Of a stretch of DNA of 39,148 nt, positions 16,981 through 24,126 are shown piece after piece. The position numbers and the translations under genes are program-made. Positions within the stretch are counted from its first letter, which is position 1. Each line of letters opens with the position of its first letter. The stretch spans positions 1 to 39,148 of the forward strand of contig JAJPHW010000145.1 of the NCBI GenBank assembly GCA_021325035.1, written 5' to 3'. Source of the DNA: Terriglobia bacterium (GTDB lineage: Bacteria > Acidobacteriota > Terriglobia > Terriglobales > Acidobacteriaceae). Under the pieces are notes generated by a model. It was not told where the DNA came from. It was given only the letters and a program-made list of their open reading frames with translations, and searched no databases.

Positions 16981-18081
16981 CTATCCAAACTGCTCCAAGA
17001 ACCGCACATCACCGTTGAAGAACAACTGAATATCGTCCACGCCATACTTCAAAATCGCGATGCGTTCCACGCCCATGCCGAAAGCAAAACCGCTGACTTT
17101 CTTCGCGTCGTAATCCACGAAACCGAACACATTAGGATCGACCATGCCGCAGCCCAACAACTCAATCCATCCGCTGGCTTTGCAATTGCGGCAGGGGCCA
17201 CCATCGCGCTGGCCTTTTCCGCCGCAGAAAATGCAGCTAATCTGCACATCGGCGCTCGGCTCGGTAAACGGAAAGAACGACGGATAAAAACGCGTCTTCA
17301 CACTCGATCCAAACAGTGCTTTCATGGCATGATCGAGCGTTCCCTTGAGGTCGCAGAAAGTGATGTTCGTGTCCACGGCCAAACCCTCAACCTGATGGAA
17401 AATCGGCGAATGGGTGGCGTCAGGCGCGTCATTGCGGTGGACTTTTCCCGGACACACCACGCGCACCGGCGGCCTCTGCTTCTCCATGGTGCGAATCTGC
17501 ACTGGCGAAGTGTGCGTGCGCAGCAACAACCGATCGCGCAACGGCTTATTTTGCTGATTGGCAATGACCAGCGTGTCCTGTGTGTCACGCGCCGGATGGT
17601 TCGGCGGAAAATTCAGCGCCTCGAAATTATAGTAATCGGTCTCAATCTCTGGCCCCTCTTCGACCGAATATCCGAGATTGCGAAAGACGCCGACAATCTC
17701 GTTCATCGTCTTGATAACCGGATGCTCGGCGCCCAGTTTGCGGCGGTTACCGGGAAGGGTGATGTCGATTTCAGGCGCCGGCACCACGCCCGATTTCAGG
17801 CTCTCGGCATTTGCGATAGCTTCTTCAACGAAGGACTTGATTTCATTGACCCGCCGTCCGACTTCCCGCTTAGCGTCTTTCGGAGCAGCTTTCAACCAAA
17901 GATCGTTGATTTGCGTGAGTACGCCATTTTTCCGCGCCATCCAGCGATCGCGCAACGCTTTCCAGTCAGCTTCGGTTTTGACGGATTTTGTTTCTTCAGC
18001 GAGAGCAGCCCGCAGCGCGGCAACGGCTTTATCGAGAGAATCCGCCGACCAATCCGTTAATTTGGGAACGGAATATGCCAC
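16981..18081 (-). CDS. pheS: Phenylalanyl-tRNA synthetase alpha subunit
   Basis: A 366-residue catalytic subunit. The N-terminal coiled-coil arm binds tRNA. Class II motifs follow: HPVIKTMNEIVGVFRNLGYSVEEGPEIE (motif 1 region), LRTHTSPVQIRTME with PGKVHRNDAPDATHSPIFHQVEGL (motif 2), and GFAFGMGVERIAILKYGVDDIQLFF (motif 3). A small Cys cluster (CIFCGGKG..CRNCKASGW) sits where several phyla carry a zinc-knuckle-like insertion. It lies downstream of rplT, separated by a 159-bp spacer that contains a palindromic element. A long antisense frame covers the same DNA, but pheS is clearly the real gene. Confidence 0.97.
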   Translation of the reverse strand: MAYSVPKLTDWSADSLDKAVAALRAALAEETKSVKTEADWKALRDRWMARKNGVLTQINDLWLKAAPKDAKREVGRRVNEIKSFVEEAIANAESLKSGVVPAPEIDITLPGNRRKLGAEHPVIKTMNEIVGVFRNLGYSVEEGPEIETDYYNFEALNFPPNHPARDTQDTLVIANQQNKPLRDRLLLRTHTSPVQIRTMEKQRPPVRVVCPGKVHRNDAPDATHSPIFHQVEGLAVDTNITFCDLKGTLDHAMKALFGSSVKTRFYPSFFPFTEPSADVQISCIFCGGKGQRDGGPCRNCKASGWIELLGCGMVDPNVFGFVDYDAKKVSGFAFGMGVERIAILKYGVDDIQLFFNGDVRFLEQFG

Positions 18082-18108
18082 TTCATTCCTGTAGAACAGT
18101 TGGAAGTA

Positions 18109-18202
18109 TTGTCATTCCGAATGGGCTTCAGCCCCGAGAAACCTGCTTTTGTTCTTGAACTGGAAAGCAGATTCCCCTCGGCTAAACTATTCACAATGAC
18201 AA
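18109..18202. repeat. Imperfect palindromic element in the rplT-pheS spacer
   Basis: The outer arms TTGTCATT (18109-18116) and AATGACAA (18195-18202) and the inner arms CTGCTTT (18143-18149) and AAAGCAG (18164-18170) make a long imperfect hairpin of about 94 bp. The edge motif TTGTCATTCCGA and the later GAGAAACCTGC resemble a widely dispersed intergenic repeat type seen in Acidobacteriota. No transposase is present, so it may be a non-autonomous palindromic unit. Confidence 0.5.
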
Positions 18203-18240
18203 GTTGATTGGCTAATTGCTAACAGCTAAATGCCGGATCG

Positions 18241-18597
18241 CTACGCCAGCGCGCCTTTCGCCTGTTCGGCGAGGCTCTTAAACGCAGCCGCATCATTCAC
18301 TGCGAGATCGGCCAGTATCTTGCGATCCAGCTCCACGCCCGCTTTCTTCAAACCGTGAATGAATTTGTTGTAGCTCAAGCCGTTCAGCTTCGCCGCTGCC
18401 CCGATGCGGACAATCCAGATGGAGCGGAACTGGCGCTTGCGCTGTTTGCGTCCAGAGTAGGCAAACTTCAGTCCGCGGTCTACCGCTTCTTTCGCAGCGC
18501 GGTAAAGTTTTGATTTTGTGAGGAAATAACCGCTGGCGCGGTCTAATATTTTCTTTCGTTTCTGGCGGCGTTTAGTGCCGCGTTTTACGCGAGGCAT
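18241..18597 (-). CDS. rplT: 50S ribosomal protein L20
   Basis: A 118-residue early-assembly protein of the large subunit: [18 protein letters not shown], then [40 protein letters not shown] and [22 protein letters not shown], all diagnostic. The length is standard. It sits 161 bp downstream of rpmI, a larger gap than usual, and a strong hairpin lies in that gap. In other bacteria L20 represses translation of this operon by binding its own mRNA; whether that occurs here cannot be told. Confidence 0.98.
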   Translation of the reverse strand: MPRVKRGTKRRQKRKKILDRASGYFLTKSKLYRAAKEAVDRGLKFAYSGRKQRKRQFRSIWIVRIGAAAKLNGLSYNKFIHGLKKAGVELDRKILADLAVNDAAAFKSLAEQAKGALA

Positions 18598-18677
18598 TCG
18601 ATTCTCCTTTTAACTACTGATTTACGGCGGCTGGAGGTAGGAACTTCTTGACCTCTTCACTCGCCTTGTTCGTGTGG

Positions 18678-18697
18678 CGCGGACATTCCTGTCCGCG
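18678..18697. other. Hairpin in the rpmI-rplT spacer
   Basis: CGCGGACA (18678-18685) and TGTCCGCG (18690-18697) form a perfect 8-bp stem with loop TTCC. It lies between rpmI and rplT. It could be an L20-binding or RNA-stability structure. Equally, it could be another dispersed palindrome, since GCGGACATTCCTGTCCGC-like units are common in related genomes (from memory). Confidence 0.5.
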
Positions 18698-18758
18698 GCT
18701 CTTGCTTTTCGCAGCCTTTAAATCCAGCCGCTCACACGAAATCTTGCTCTAACTAAAT

Positions 18759-18953
18759 CTAGTACGGAATCATCCGTTTTACTTTTGGCGTATCGGCGTC
18801 GCTCACCAGGACGGATTGCCCCAGCTTCGCCTTCCGCTTCTTGTTCTTGGAAGTCAGAATGTGGCGCAAATGCGAATGGCGCCGCTTCACCTTTCCGGTT
18901 GCAGTCTTCTTGAAGCGCTTGGCAGCGCCCTTGTGGGTTTTAAGTTTTGGCAT
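18759..18953 (-). CDS. rpmI: 50S ribosomal protein L35
   Basis: A 64-residue, very basic protein: [38 protein letters not shown], ending [11 protein letters not shown]. Both length and motifs are standard for L35. It is positioned between infC (42 bp upstream) and rplT, the invariant order of this operon in bacteria. Confidence 0.98.
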   Translation of the reverse strand: MPKLKTHKGAAKRFKKTATGKVKRRHSHLRHILTSKNKKRKAKLGQSVLVSDADTPKVKRMIPY

Positions 18954-18995
18954 GGATCCTCTCGAACGTATTCAATCTGAAACTGCGCGGGTAAT

Positions 18996-19607
18996 TTAGG
19001 CTTGTTTGGCCTGCACTTGCCCTTGCGGAGCCGCCGCTGCAGCTTGTTTCGGTTCTTCTTTCTTTTTTACTTCTTTCTTCGCCGCCGCTGCCGCATCTTT
19101 CTTCGGCGCCAATATCGCGTGCAGCGTGTTGCCCTCTTGCCGGGGACGGAATTCCACAATGCTCTGGCCTTCCACGTCTTTCAGCAGGCGCTCCAGAATC
19201 TGGCGGCCCAGCATGGTCCGCGTCATTTCGCGGCCACGGAAGAAGATCGTAGCTTTAACTTTGTCGCCTTCTTCCAAAAATCGCAGGACGTGGTTCTTTT
19301 TGGTTTCGTAGTCGTGGTCATCCACATTAATACGAAACTTCACTTCTTTGACCGTGATCTTGGTCTGGTGCTTTTTCGCCTCGCGCTCCTTTTTCTCCTG
19401 TTGATATAAAAATTTGCCGTAATCCATAATGCGGCAAACAGGAGGCTGCGCGGTGGGCGAAATTTCCACTAAATCAAGATTGCGCTCACGCGCCATCTTG
19501 AGCGCCTCAAAAGGGGGCAAAACGCCGACTTGATTGCCTTCATCGTCAATTACACGAATTTCCCGGGCGCGAATGCGGTCATTGATGCGAATAAAACGTT
19601 TATCGAT
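18996..19607 (-). CDS. infC: Translation initiation factor IF-3, ATC start codon
   Basis: A 203-residue IF-3 that keeps ribosomal subunits apart and checks initiator tRNA. The N-domain starts RFIRINDRIRAREIRVIDDEG; the C-domain has KEVKFRINVDDHDYETKK and FFRGREMTR; an Ala/Lys-rich tail follows (about 30 residues beyond the usual end). I place the start at ATC 19607-19605. GGAGG lies five bases upstream, and the protein then begins at the usual IF-3 N-terminus (I/M-DKRFIRINDR). An upstream ATG at 19685 would lie before the likely promoter and add 26 unrelated residues. Rare AUU/AUC/AUA starts are a known autoregulatory device in infC. Confidence 0.93.
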   Translation of the reverse strand: MDKRFIRINDRIRAREIRVIDDEGNQVGVLPPFEALKMARERNLDLVEISPTAQPPVCRIMDYGKFLYQQEKKEREAKKHQTKITVKEVKFRINVDDHDYETKKNHVLRFLEEGDKVKATIFFRGREMTRTMLGRQILERLLKDVEGQSIVEFRPRQEGNTLHAILAPKKDAAAAAKKEVKKKEEPKQAAAAAPQGQVQAKQA

Positions 19608-19648
19608 ACTATCCTCCGTACGAACGTGCACGAAGCACGCCCACAAAA

Positions 19649-19677
19649 AGTATAGCATGATAGGTTTTCCGCTGTAA
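19649..19677 (-). promoter_or_regulatory. Promoter of the infC-mtaB operon
   Basis: On the minus strand TTACAG (19677-19672) is followed after 17 bp by TATACT (19654-19649), with a TG one base upstream (extended -10, TGCTATACT). Transcription would begin near 19642, giving a leader of about 35 nt with the GGAGG of infC. This supports the ATC start over the longer reading. Confidence 0.6.
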
Positions 19678-19728
19678 TGATCCATCCACCGCTCGTTAGC
19701 GGATAGTAATCAAGAACTTACGTCGAGC

Positions 19729-20115
19729 TTAGTGGGATATTCCAGAGTGCAATTCTTTAGCGAGCTTTGCAATACGCTTGAGTCGTTGATCCAGATCTTG
19801 CGGCAGCATTCCTTTTGTGGTTTGGTCGATATCTCCAGGAATGGATTGGGCAAGTTTCGCCAGTTCGTCCGCGTCGCGTTTCAGTTTCAGACCGTCAGAT
19901 GCAGAGAACGCACGATTCGAACCCGGTGCGCTCGCTGTGCTTTTCGCTTTCTCTATGTCGAATTCCTGGTTGTGGGCAAGAGGCTGCGTTTGCTCCTGGC
20001 GTACTAAGCTTGGCGGCGTGTACCCTGCGCGTTGAGCGTGAGAAGTTGCCGCGAAGCAGGCAATAGCCAGGCAGCTAATTGTGGAGAATCGCAGCGAGAA
20101 CAGGTGAAGACTCAT
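19729..20115 (-). CDS. Small secreted protein of unknown function
   Basis: A 128-residue protein with an apparent signal peptide (hydrophobic ISCLAIACFAATSHA, cleavage near HA-Q). A Gln/Pro/Ser-rich stretch follows, then a predicted helical C-terminal half (DGLKLKRDADELAKLAQSIPGD, DQRLKRIAKLAKELHSG). I chose ATG 20115 over 20163 because AGAGGAC lies 5-7 bases upstream and the signal peptide follows directly. No family is recognised. It is upstream of infC on the same strand, but infC has its own promoter in between. Confidence 0.75.
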   Translation of the reverse strand: MSLHLFSLRFSTISCLAIACFAATSHAQRAGYTPPSLVRQEQTQPLAHNQEFDIEKAKSTASAPGSNRAFSASDGLKLKRDADELAKLAQSIPGDIDQTTKGMLPQDLDQRLKRIAKLAKELHSGISH

Positions 20116-20171
20116 GACAGTCCTCTTAAGCTGACGGCGGTAGAAGAAACTCGCACTGGCCATCCTTAAGA

Positions 20172-20211
20172 GGTGGCGCTGAGAGTGGCCGTCAGCGCAG
20201 AGAGCGCCACC
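20172..20211. promoter_or_regulatory. Overlapping alternative hairpins upstream of the small secreted protein
   Basis: Outer arms GGTGGCGCT (20172-20180) and AGCGCCACC (20203-20211) can pair. So can GCGCTGA (20176-20182) with TCAGCGC (20192-20198). The two stems share 20176-20180 and exclude each other. The segment lies between the stop of the gene ending at 20260 and the start at 20115, both on the minus strand. It could be a terminator of the first or a leader switch of the second. There is no U-tract. Confidence 0.4.
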
Positions 20212-20259
20212 GGATGACGCCGTAAACCAGGTTCACTATAGCACATTGTCCGCACAGAT

Positions 20260-20529
20260 TTAGCTGGCTCGAGCTACCTGCACAGAAGGTATTTGCACGG
20301 GTTGTGGCACGCGCTTTGCCGAAAGATCAGCACTCATCTGCTGGTGGAAGGCCAGGGAAATTTCGTGCACGCGCTGGTCAGTGTCTTCGAGTTCGCGGCG
20401 CAAGTCGGCGCTGGCCTGTAAGGCCTCTTCCCTCGCCTGGTTGGCTTGCTCATATTTTGTAGTGAGTTCAGCTACGGCTTGATTGAAGCGTTCCAGAGCG
20501 GAGAGATATTTATCTAATGGGTTTGTCAT
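20260..20529 (-). CDS. Small coiled-coil protein of unknown function
   Basis: An 89-residue, largely helical protein: MTNPLDKYLSALERFNQAVA, then heptad-like AELTTKYEQANQAREEALQA and SADLRRELEDTDQRVHEISL, with a short Pro/Val-rich tail. It is cytosolic, without signal or membrane segment. I prefer ATG 20529. An upstream in-frame ATG at 20565 lies inside the -35 box of the likely promoter, and that promoter would start transcription at the 20529 ATG itself. There is no Shine-Dalgarno. No family is recognised. Confidence 0.65.
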   Translation of the reverse strand: MTNPLDKYLSALERFNQAVAELTTKYEQANQAREEALQASADLRRELEDTDQRVHEISLAFHQQMSADLSAKRVPQPVQIPSVQVARAS

Positions 20530-20536
20530 AAACGCA

Positions 20537-20565
20537 AAAGTAGCAGATGGACTTCGAACCAACAA
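20537..20565 (-). promoter_or_regulatory. Promoter placed to give a leaderless mRNA
   Basis: On the minus strand TTGTTG (20565-20560), a 17-bp spacer and TACTTT (20542-20537) preceded by TGC (extended -10). Transcription would start about 7 nt later, exactly at the ATG at 20529. Confidence 0.5.
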
Positions 20566-20575
20566 TGGAACAGAG

Positions 20576-20606
20576 GTGTTAATCGCATAGGAACGAAGTG
20601 TTAATC
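20576..20606. promoter_or_regulatory. Direct repeat GTGTTAATC, 22-bp period
   Basis: GTGTTAATC occurs at 20576-20584 and again at 20598-20606, with similar flanks (14 of 18 positions alike). The spacing of two helical turns and the location just upstream of the -35 box of the minus-strand coiled-coil gene, 110 bp before the plus-strand PD40 gene, fit a binding site for a dimeric regulator. Confidence 0.35.
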
Positions 20607-20716
20607 CGATGGGTTAGACGTATTGGGTGAGCCTAAATTTTGATGCTCGCTAACCGGGAGTTAAATCCCATGTCTAAGTATTTGTTTTAAGCATTAACAA
20701 ATGCTAGGAGAAAGAA

Positions 20717-21676
20717 ATGTCCCGTGGATGGTCCAGCGCGATTTTTATATGCCTATTCGCTTGTATGTCATTCGCTGATTCCGCAAACCAATCTTTGCCA
20801 ACTCCAGAGATTTTTTCCCCGGGCATAATCTCAAATCCTGCCAATGACGGTGCGCCAACCTTCTCACCAGATGGCAACACCTTGTACTTCACACGAAGCA
20901 CGGCACGCTGGTCCATCATCCTCGAATCCAAGCGAATCCACGGGCAATGGTCAAGACCCACGATCGCATCTTTTTCAGGTGAATGGTCGGACTCGTCTCC
21001 CGCCATGTCGCCCGACGGATCGTATCTCATTTATGTATCTGTGAGACCAACGGCAACTCCGGGAATGCCCACGAACACAGCCACTCCGCGGAATTCGCAT
21101 ATCTGGCGTGTCAATCGAACAGGTAATGGCTGGAATACTCCCGTTGAACTTCCTGAGAGCGTAAATTTCTGTCCAGCCATTTTTCGTCCCAGCGTCGCCG
21201 CTGATGGGACGATTTATTTCACGGCGATGGCGGAGAATGGCAAGAACCTCAGCCTGTTTCGTGCAAAGTACGAGAACGGCACTTATCAGAAGGCCGAACC
21301 GCTCTCATTCAGCGATGGCACTTTGAAAGATGTTGATCCTGAAATCGCGCCCGACCAGTCGTTTCTGATTTTCAGCAGCCGTGGCCGATGGAGCGACGAA
21401 AACGCGCACGAGCATCTTTTCATTGTTCGCAACAAAGGCGGTGTATGGGGCGCCATAGAGCCGATTCGCTACTCAGGCGACAATGCCAACGGTTCCAGCG
21501 ATGACAACGACCCCCGTCTAGGCCCCGATCACAAAACGATCTATTTCAGCAGCGATCGCGCCGTCCCCGTGCACTTCCCACGGACGAAAGTACAAGCGCA
21601 GCAGGATTTCGAGCGCATGGAAAGCTGGGACAACAGCAATTCCAACATCTGGTTTTTGCCGTTGGGAGCGAGCTAA
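20717..21676 (+). CDS. Exported PD40/TolB-type beta-propeller protein
   Basis: A 319-residue protein with a signal peptide (ending about residue 23, FADSANQ) and repeated WD40-like PD40 blades. The blades include APTFSPDGNTLYFTRS, SPAMSPDGSYLIYVS, RPSVAADGTIYFTAM, DPEIAPDQSFLIFSSRG and DPRLGPDHKTIYFSSDR. These blades form a periplasmic beta-propeller like the C-terminal part of TolB. No catalytic domain is visible, so a binding or scaffolding role is likely; the ligand is unknown. AGGAGAAAG lies six bases before the ATG. It converges with pilT. Confidence 0.88.
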   Translation: MSRGWSSAIFICLFACMSFADSANQSLPTPEIFSPGIISNPANDGAPTFSPDGNTLYFTRSTARWSIILESKRIHGQWSRPTIASFSGEWSDSSPAMSPDGSYLIYVSVRPTATPGMPTNTATPRNSHIWRVNRTGNGWNTPVELPESVNFCPAIFRPSVAADGTIYFTAMAENGKNLSLFRAKYENGTYQKAEPLSFSDGTLKDVDPEIAPDQSFLIFSSRGRWSDENAHEHLFIVRNKGGVWGAIEPIRYSGDNANGSSDDNDPRLGPDHKTIYFSSDRAVPVHFPRTKVQAQQDFERMESWDNSNSNIWFLPLGAS

Positions 21677-21695
21677 AGCTTAAGCAAGAAGGGTG

Positions 21696-21731
21696 CCCCA
21701 TCCTTATCGCGTTTTTTGCGACAGGATGGGG
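21696..21731. repeat. Palindromic element between PD40 gene and pilT, possible bidirectional terminator
   Basis: CCCCATCCT (21696-21704) pairs with AGGATGGGG (21723-21731), and TCGC pairs with GCGA around a T-rich loop; a small internal mismatch separates the two stems. Its centre GCGTTTTTTGCG is shared with the palindrome inside alaS, so both belong to one family. Here, between two convergent genes, it could also end transcription from both sides. Confidence 0.65.
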
Positions 21732-21745
21732 TTTTGTATCGAGGT

Positions 21746-22867
21746 TTACCCGCCGTAACCCGACGCCTGCATGGCGTTCCGTGAAACGTCGCTGCTCGAC
21801 GAAATACCCTGCATGCGCAGCTTGAAGTCGTCGGCATTCGAAGCATTTTCGAGAGCGGTTTCGTAGTTAATAAGTCCCGCTTGGAACAAATCCCACAACG
21901 ATTGGTCGAAGGTCTGCATACCATACTGCGAAGTACCGGCGGAAATGGCATCGCGGACGGCGCGGGTCTTTTCCGGCACGAGAATACATTCGCGGATGTA
22001 AGCCGTGTTGATCATGACTTCGACGGCGGGAACGCGGCCATCCCCATCGCAACGGCGTACCAGGCGCTGACTGACTACGGCGCGAAGCACCGCCGCAAGT
22101 TGCAAGCGAATCTGCTTCTGCTCCGGAGGAGGGAAGACGGAAATAATACGGTTGATAGTTTCCACAGCATCGAGAGTGTGCAAGGTCGAGAACACCATGT
22201 GGCCGGTTTCAGCGGCGTGCAACGCAGTACCGATGGTTTCCATGTCACGCATTTCGCCGACGAGAATGACGTCTGGATCCTGACGAAGGGAAGCTCTTAG
22301 CGCGGTGGAGAAACTCGGCGTATCTACTTCGACTTCGCGCTGATTGACGTAACCTTTTTTGTCGCGATGCAGAAATTCGATGGGGTCTTCGATCGTGATG
22401 ATGTGTTCGGAGCGCGTCGAATTGATGCGATCCACCATGGCCGCCAGCGTGGTTGATTTACCGGAACCGGTAACACCTGTCACGAGAATCAATCCGCGAG
22501 GCATATCGCAAATCTGTTCAACAATCTTCGGCAGATAGAGTTCATCCAAAGCACGAATCTTCGTGGGAATGACGCGTAGGACGAGCCCAACGTTGCCGCG
22601 CTGCTGGAAAACGTTTACACGGAATCGGCCCAGTCCGGCGACGCCGTAGGCCATATCAATTTCCGTGGATTCCTTGAATTTTTGTTTTTGCCTCGCCGAC
22701 ATCATGCTGAAAGCCATGGTCAACATGTCTTCCTGGCTGACGCGCGGCTGATCGGTCAATGGGTTCAACTCGCCATCAATGCGCAAATGCGGGTAATTGC
22801 CAACCTTCAAGTGTAAGTCGGACGCCTTCCGTTCCATGGCAATGCGCAGCAGATCATCAATGTTCAT
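21746..22867 (-). CDS. pilT: Type IV pilus retraction ATPase PilT
   Basis: A 373-residue hexameric ATPase that drives pilus retraction and twitching motility. It has an N-terminal PAS-like domain (DLLRIAMERKASDLHLKVG), Walker A GVTGSGKST (131-139), Asp box TIEDPIEF, Walker B DPDVILVGEMRD and His box TGHMVFSTLHT. The PilT-specific AIRNLIRE-type C-terminal helix region is weak here, but the length and ISAG..GMQTFDQSLWDLFQAGLI support PilT over PilB. A Ser/Gly tail ends the protein. No other pilus gene is adjacent. GAGGGGAAAG upstream of the ATG serves as ribosome-binding site. Confidence 0.95.
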   Translation of the reverse strand: MNIDDLLRIAMERKASDLHLKVGNYPHLRIDGELNPLTDQPRVSQEDMLTMAFSMMSARQKQKFKESTEIDMAYGVAGLGRFRVNVFQQRGNVGLVLRVIPTKIRALDELYLPKIVEQICDMPRGLILVTGVTGSGKSTTLAAMVDRINSTRSEHIITIEDPIEFLHRDKKGYVNQREVEVDTPSFSTALRASLRQDPDVILVGEMRDMETIGTALHAAETGHMVFSTLHTLDAVETINRIISVFPPPEQKQIRLQLAAVLRAVVSQRLVRRCDGDGRVPAVEVMINTAYIRECILVPEKTRAVRDAISAGTSQYGMQTFDQSLWDLFQAGLINYETALENASNADDFKLRMQGISSSSDVSRNAMQASGYGG

Positions 22868-22954
22868 GCGAGTCTTTCCCCTCGAGGTATGTTCGTATGA
22901 TGAACTGGAAAGTCACGTAACCCAAGATGACGTAAGTAATGGAACTAATGGGAC

Positions 22955-22978
22955 AAAAAAACCGCCCATAGAGGGCGG
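22955..22978 (-). terminator. Rho-independent terminator downstream of the DinB-like gene
   Basis: On the minus strand CCGCCC (22978-22973), loop TCTAT, GGGCGG (22967-22962), followed by seven T. It is a classical intrinsic terminator, 30 bp past the DinB-like stop codon and before pilT. Confidence 0.88.
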
Positions 22979-23007
22979 CGAGGTGGACCAGAATTCGGAA
23001 TTTGAGA

Positions 23008-23550
23008 TCAAGCTGCGTTGGCCTCAGAACCCGCGCCTTGCCAGGGTTCATCGTAGCTTCCGCCATAAATTGACGGCACTTTCGCACCCATCGGGCGTAG
23101 ATACGTCGCCAGTGCGCCCCGGTGATGAATACAGTGATTGTTCAAAAAGCCAAGGTAGAAGACGACGGGCATGTTGAATACACCATAGAAGTCAACCGGC
23201 GTCATCAACTGCTCTGGTGTCAAAGCCTCTACACGGGCCGCAGCCCGCTTGAAATTGCTGTCATACCAGCTCAGAAGTTCGGCCATATTCTTCGGCTTCT
23301 CGTCAGGCTCGGGCGTGTCCATCGTGAATTTCAAATCGGCGATGCCATCTAAAAATTGGATGTCCGTATTGGCTATGTGCCATGCCAACTCCCACGCGGT
23401 GCGCGCACTGGGATCGGGGCGGAAGTCAGATTTGGCATCAGGAATGGCGGCAAGAACTTTCTTGGTCGTTTCGAGTTCGCGACTCACGCCGTCCATCATC
23501 ATTCTGCGATAAGTGGCGGCAAATTCCGGAGTGCAAGGCTGGTCGCTCAT
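23008..23550 (-). CDS. DinB-like (YfiT/DUF664) protein
   Basis: A 180-residue four-helix-bundle protein of the DinB/YfiT superfamily. It has TAWELAWHIANTDIQFLDGI (first metal His), NMAELLSWYDSNFKRAAARV, and GFLNNHCIHHRGALATYLRPMG (the HxxxHRGxL metal site near the C-terminus). Members bind divalent metal, and some are thiol S-transferases dependent on bacillithiol or mycothiol; the substrate here is unknown. ATG 23550 is chosen because AGGAGAAT precedes it. A longer frame to 23709 would run into the HxlR gene region. A promoter-like TATAAT sits 50 nt upstream. Confidence 0.87.
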   Translation of the reverse strand: MSDQPCTPEFAATYRRMMMDGVSRELETTKKVLAAIPDAKSDFRPDPSARTAWELAWHIANTDIQFLDGIADLKFTMDTPEPDEKPKNMAELLSWYDSNFKRAAARVEALTPEQLMTPVDFYGVFNMPVVFYLGFLNNHCIHHRGALATYLRPMGAKVPSIYGGSYDEPWQGAGSEANAA

Positions 23551-23599
23551 AGTGATTCTCCTGTAAAGAAGTTGCGGCTCAGAGAGAGGACGCGAGCGG

Positions 23600-23605
23600 A
23601 TTATA
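23600..23605 (-). promoter_or_regulatory. -10 box of the DinB-like gene
   Basis: A perfect TATAAT on the minus strand, 50 nt ahead of the DinB-like ATG and just after the HxlR stop. No good -35 box is seen at 17 bp (GCAATT), so activator help or a weak -35 is likely. Confidence 0.45.
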
Positions 23606-23620
23606 CCCCGGGTTAAATTC

Positions 23621-23995
23621 TTAATTGCTAACAGATGCTGACATTTCGCGAGGGCCCGTTTCAGCCGCCTCTTGGGCCTGCCATTTGCGGCCCAACGCGT
23701 CCAACTCACGTATCACATTCTCCATATCCTTCATACGATCGGTTATGCCGTAAGTCACGGTTGGTGGAATCGTGGTTTCGTAATTTCGGAATACAAGCCC
23801 CTGGGCTTCGAGGACGCGAAGCCTTTCGGTCAGAACCCGCGAGGAAATCCCGTCAATAGAACGGCGCAAAACGCCGAAACGCATGGGGCCGGCATGACTC
23901 AAAGTCCAGAGGATATGCATCACCCAAGGGCGAGCCAGGAGCTCTAAAAGCCCGTGAATCGCGCAGGGATTCGGTTTTTTTAAAGTGCGCGGCAT
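23621..23995 (-). CDS. HxlR-family winged-helix regulator, probable redox sensor
   Basis: A 124-residue DUF24/HxlR winged-helix protein: LLARPWVMHILWTLSHAGPM, RFGVLRRSIDGISSRVLTERLRVLEAQGLV (recognition helix region) and the wing NYETTIPPTVTYGIT. It carries a single cysteine, Cys11, in the N-terminal position where YodB and related regulators hold their sensing thiol. It is divergent from an azoreductase gene, as YodB targets azoR1 in B. subtilis, and palindromic sites lie in the shared promoter region. I infer that it represses azoR-doxX and is inactivated by quinones or other electrophiles. Confidence 0.9.
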   Translation of the reverse strand: MPRTLKKPNPCAIHGLLELLARPWVMHILWTLSHAGPMRFGVLRRSIDGISSRVLTERLRVLEAQGLVFRNYETTIPPTVTYGITDRMKDMENVIRELDALGRKWQAQEAAETGPREMSASVSN

Positions 23996-24024
23996 ATCAG
24001 CTTAGATGCACAAGTCCGTTCATT

Positions 24025-24077
24025 GGTTACTATATCGTACCTGCTTTATTAATCGCTACTAGTTATTTTTTGTAACC
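24025..24077. promoter_or_regulatory. Operator-like inverted repeats between hxlR and azoR
   Basis: GGTTACTATATCGTACC (24025-24041) is an imperfect dyad (GGT.AC/GT.ACC). GTTATTTTTTGTAAC (24062-24076) is a second dyad with a T-rich centre, ending in GTAACC, the exact inverse of the first GGTTAC. The layout (TTAC, A/T centre, GTAA) resembles DUF24/YodB-type boxes. It lies between divergent regulator and target genes. Confidence 0.5.
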
Positions 24078-24126
24078 ATCATCTAAGAGCTGCCATCAAA
24101 AGCCCAGGTTGTATTGGAGGGCATTT

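Noticed and set aside
16906-18060. Long plus-strand open frame (384 codons) opposite pheS
   Set aside because: It mirrors pheS codon by codon on the other strand, shows no recognisable family, and pheS is an unmistakable conserved gene.
22857-23087. 76-codon minus-strand frame between the DinB-like gene and pilT
   Set aside because: It runs through the intrinsic terminator at 22955-22978 and overlaps both neighbours; no conserved motif.
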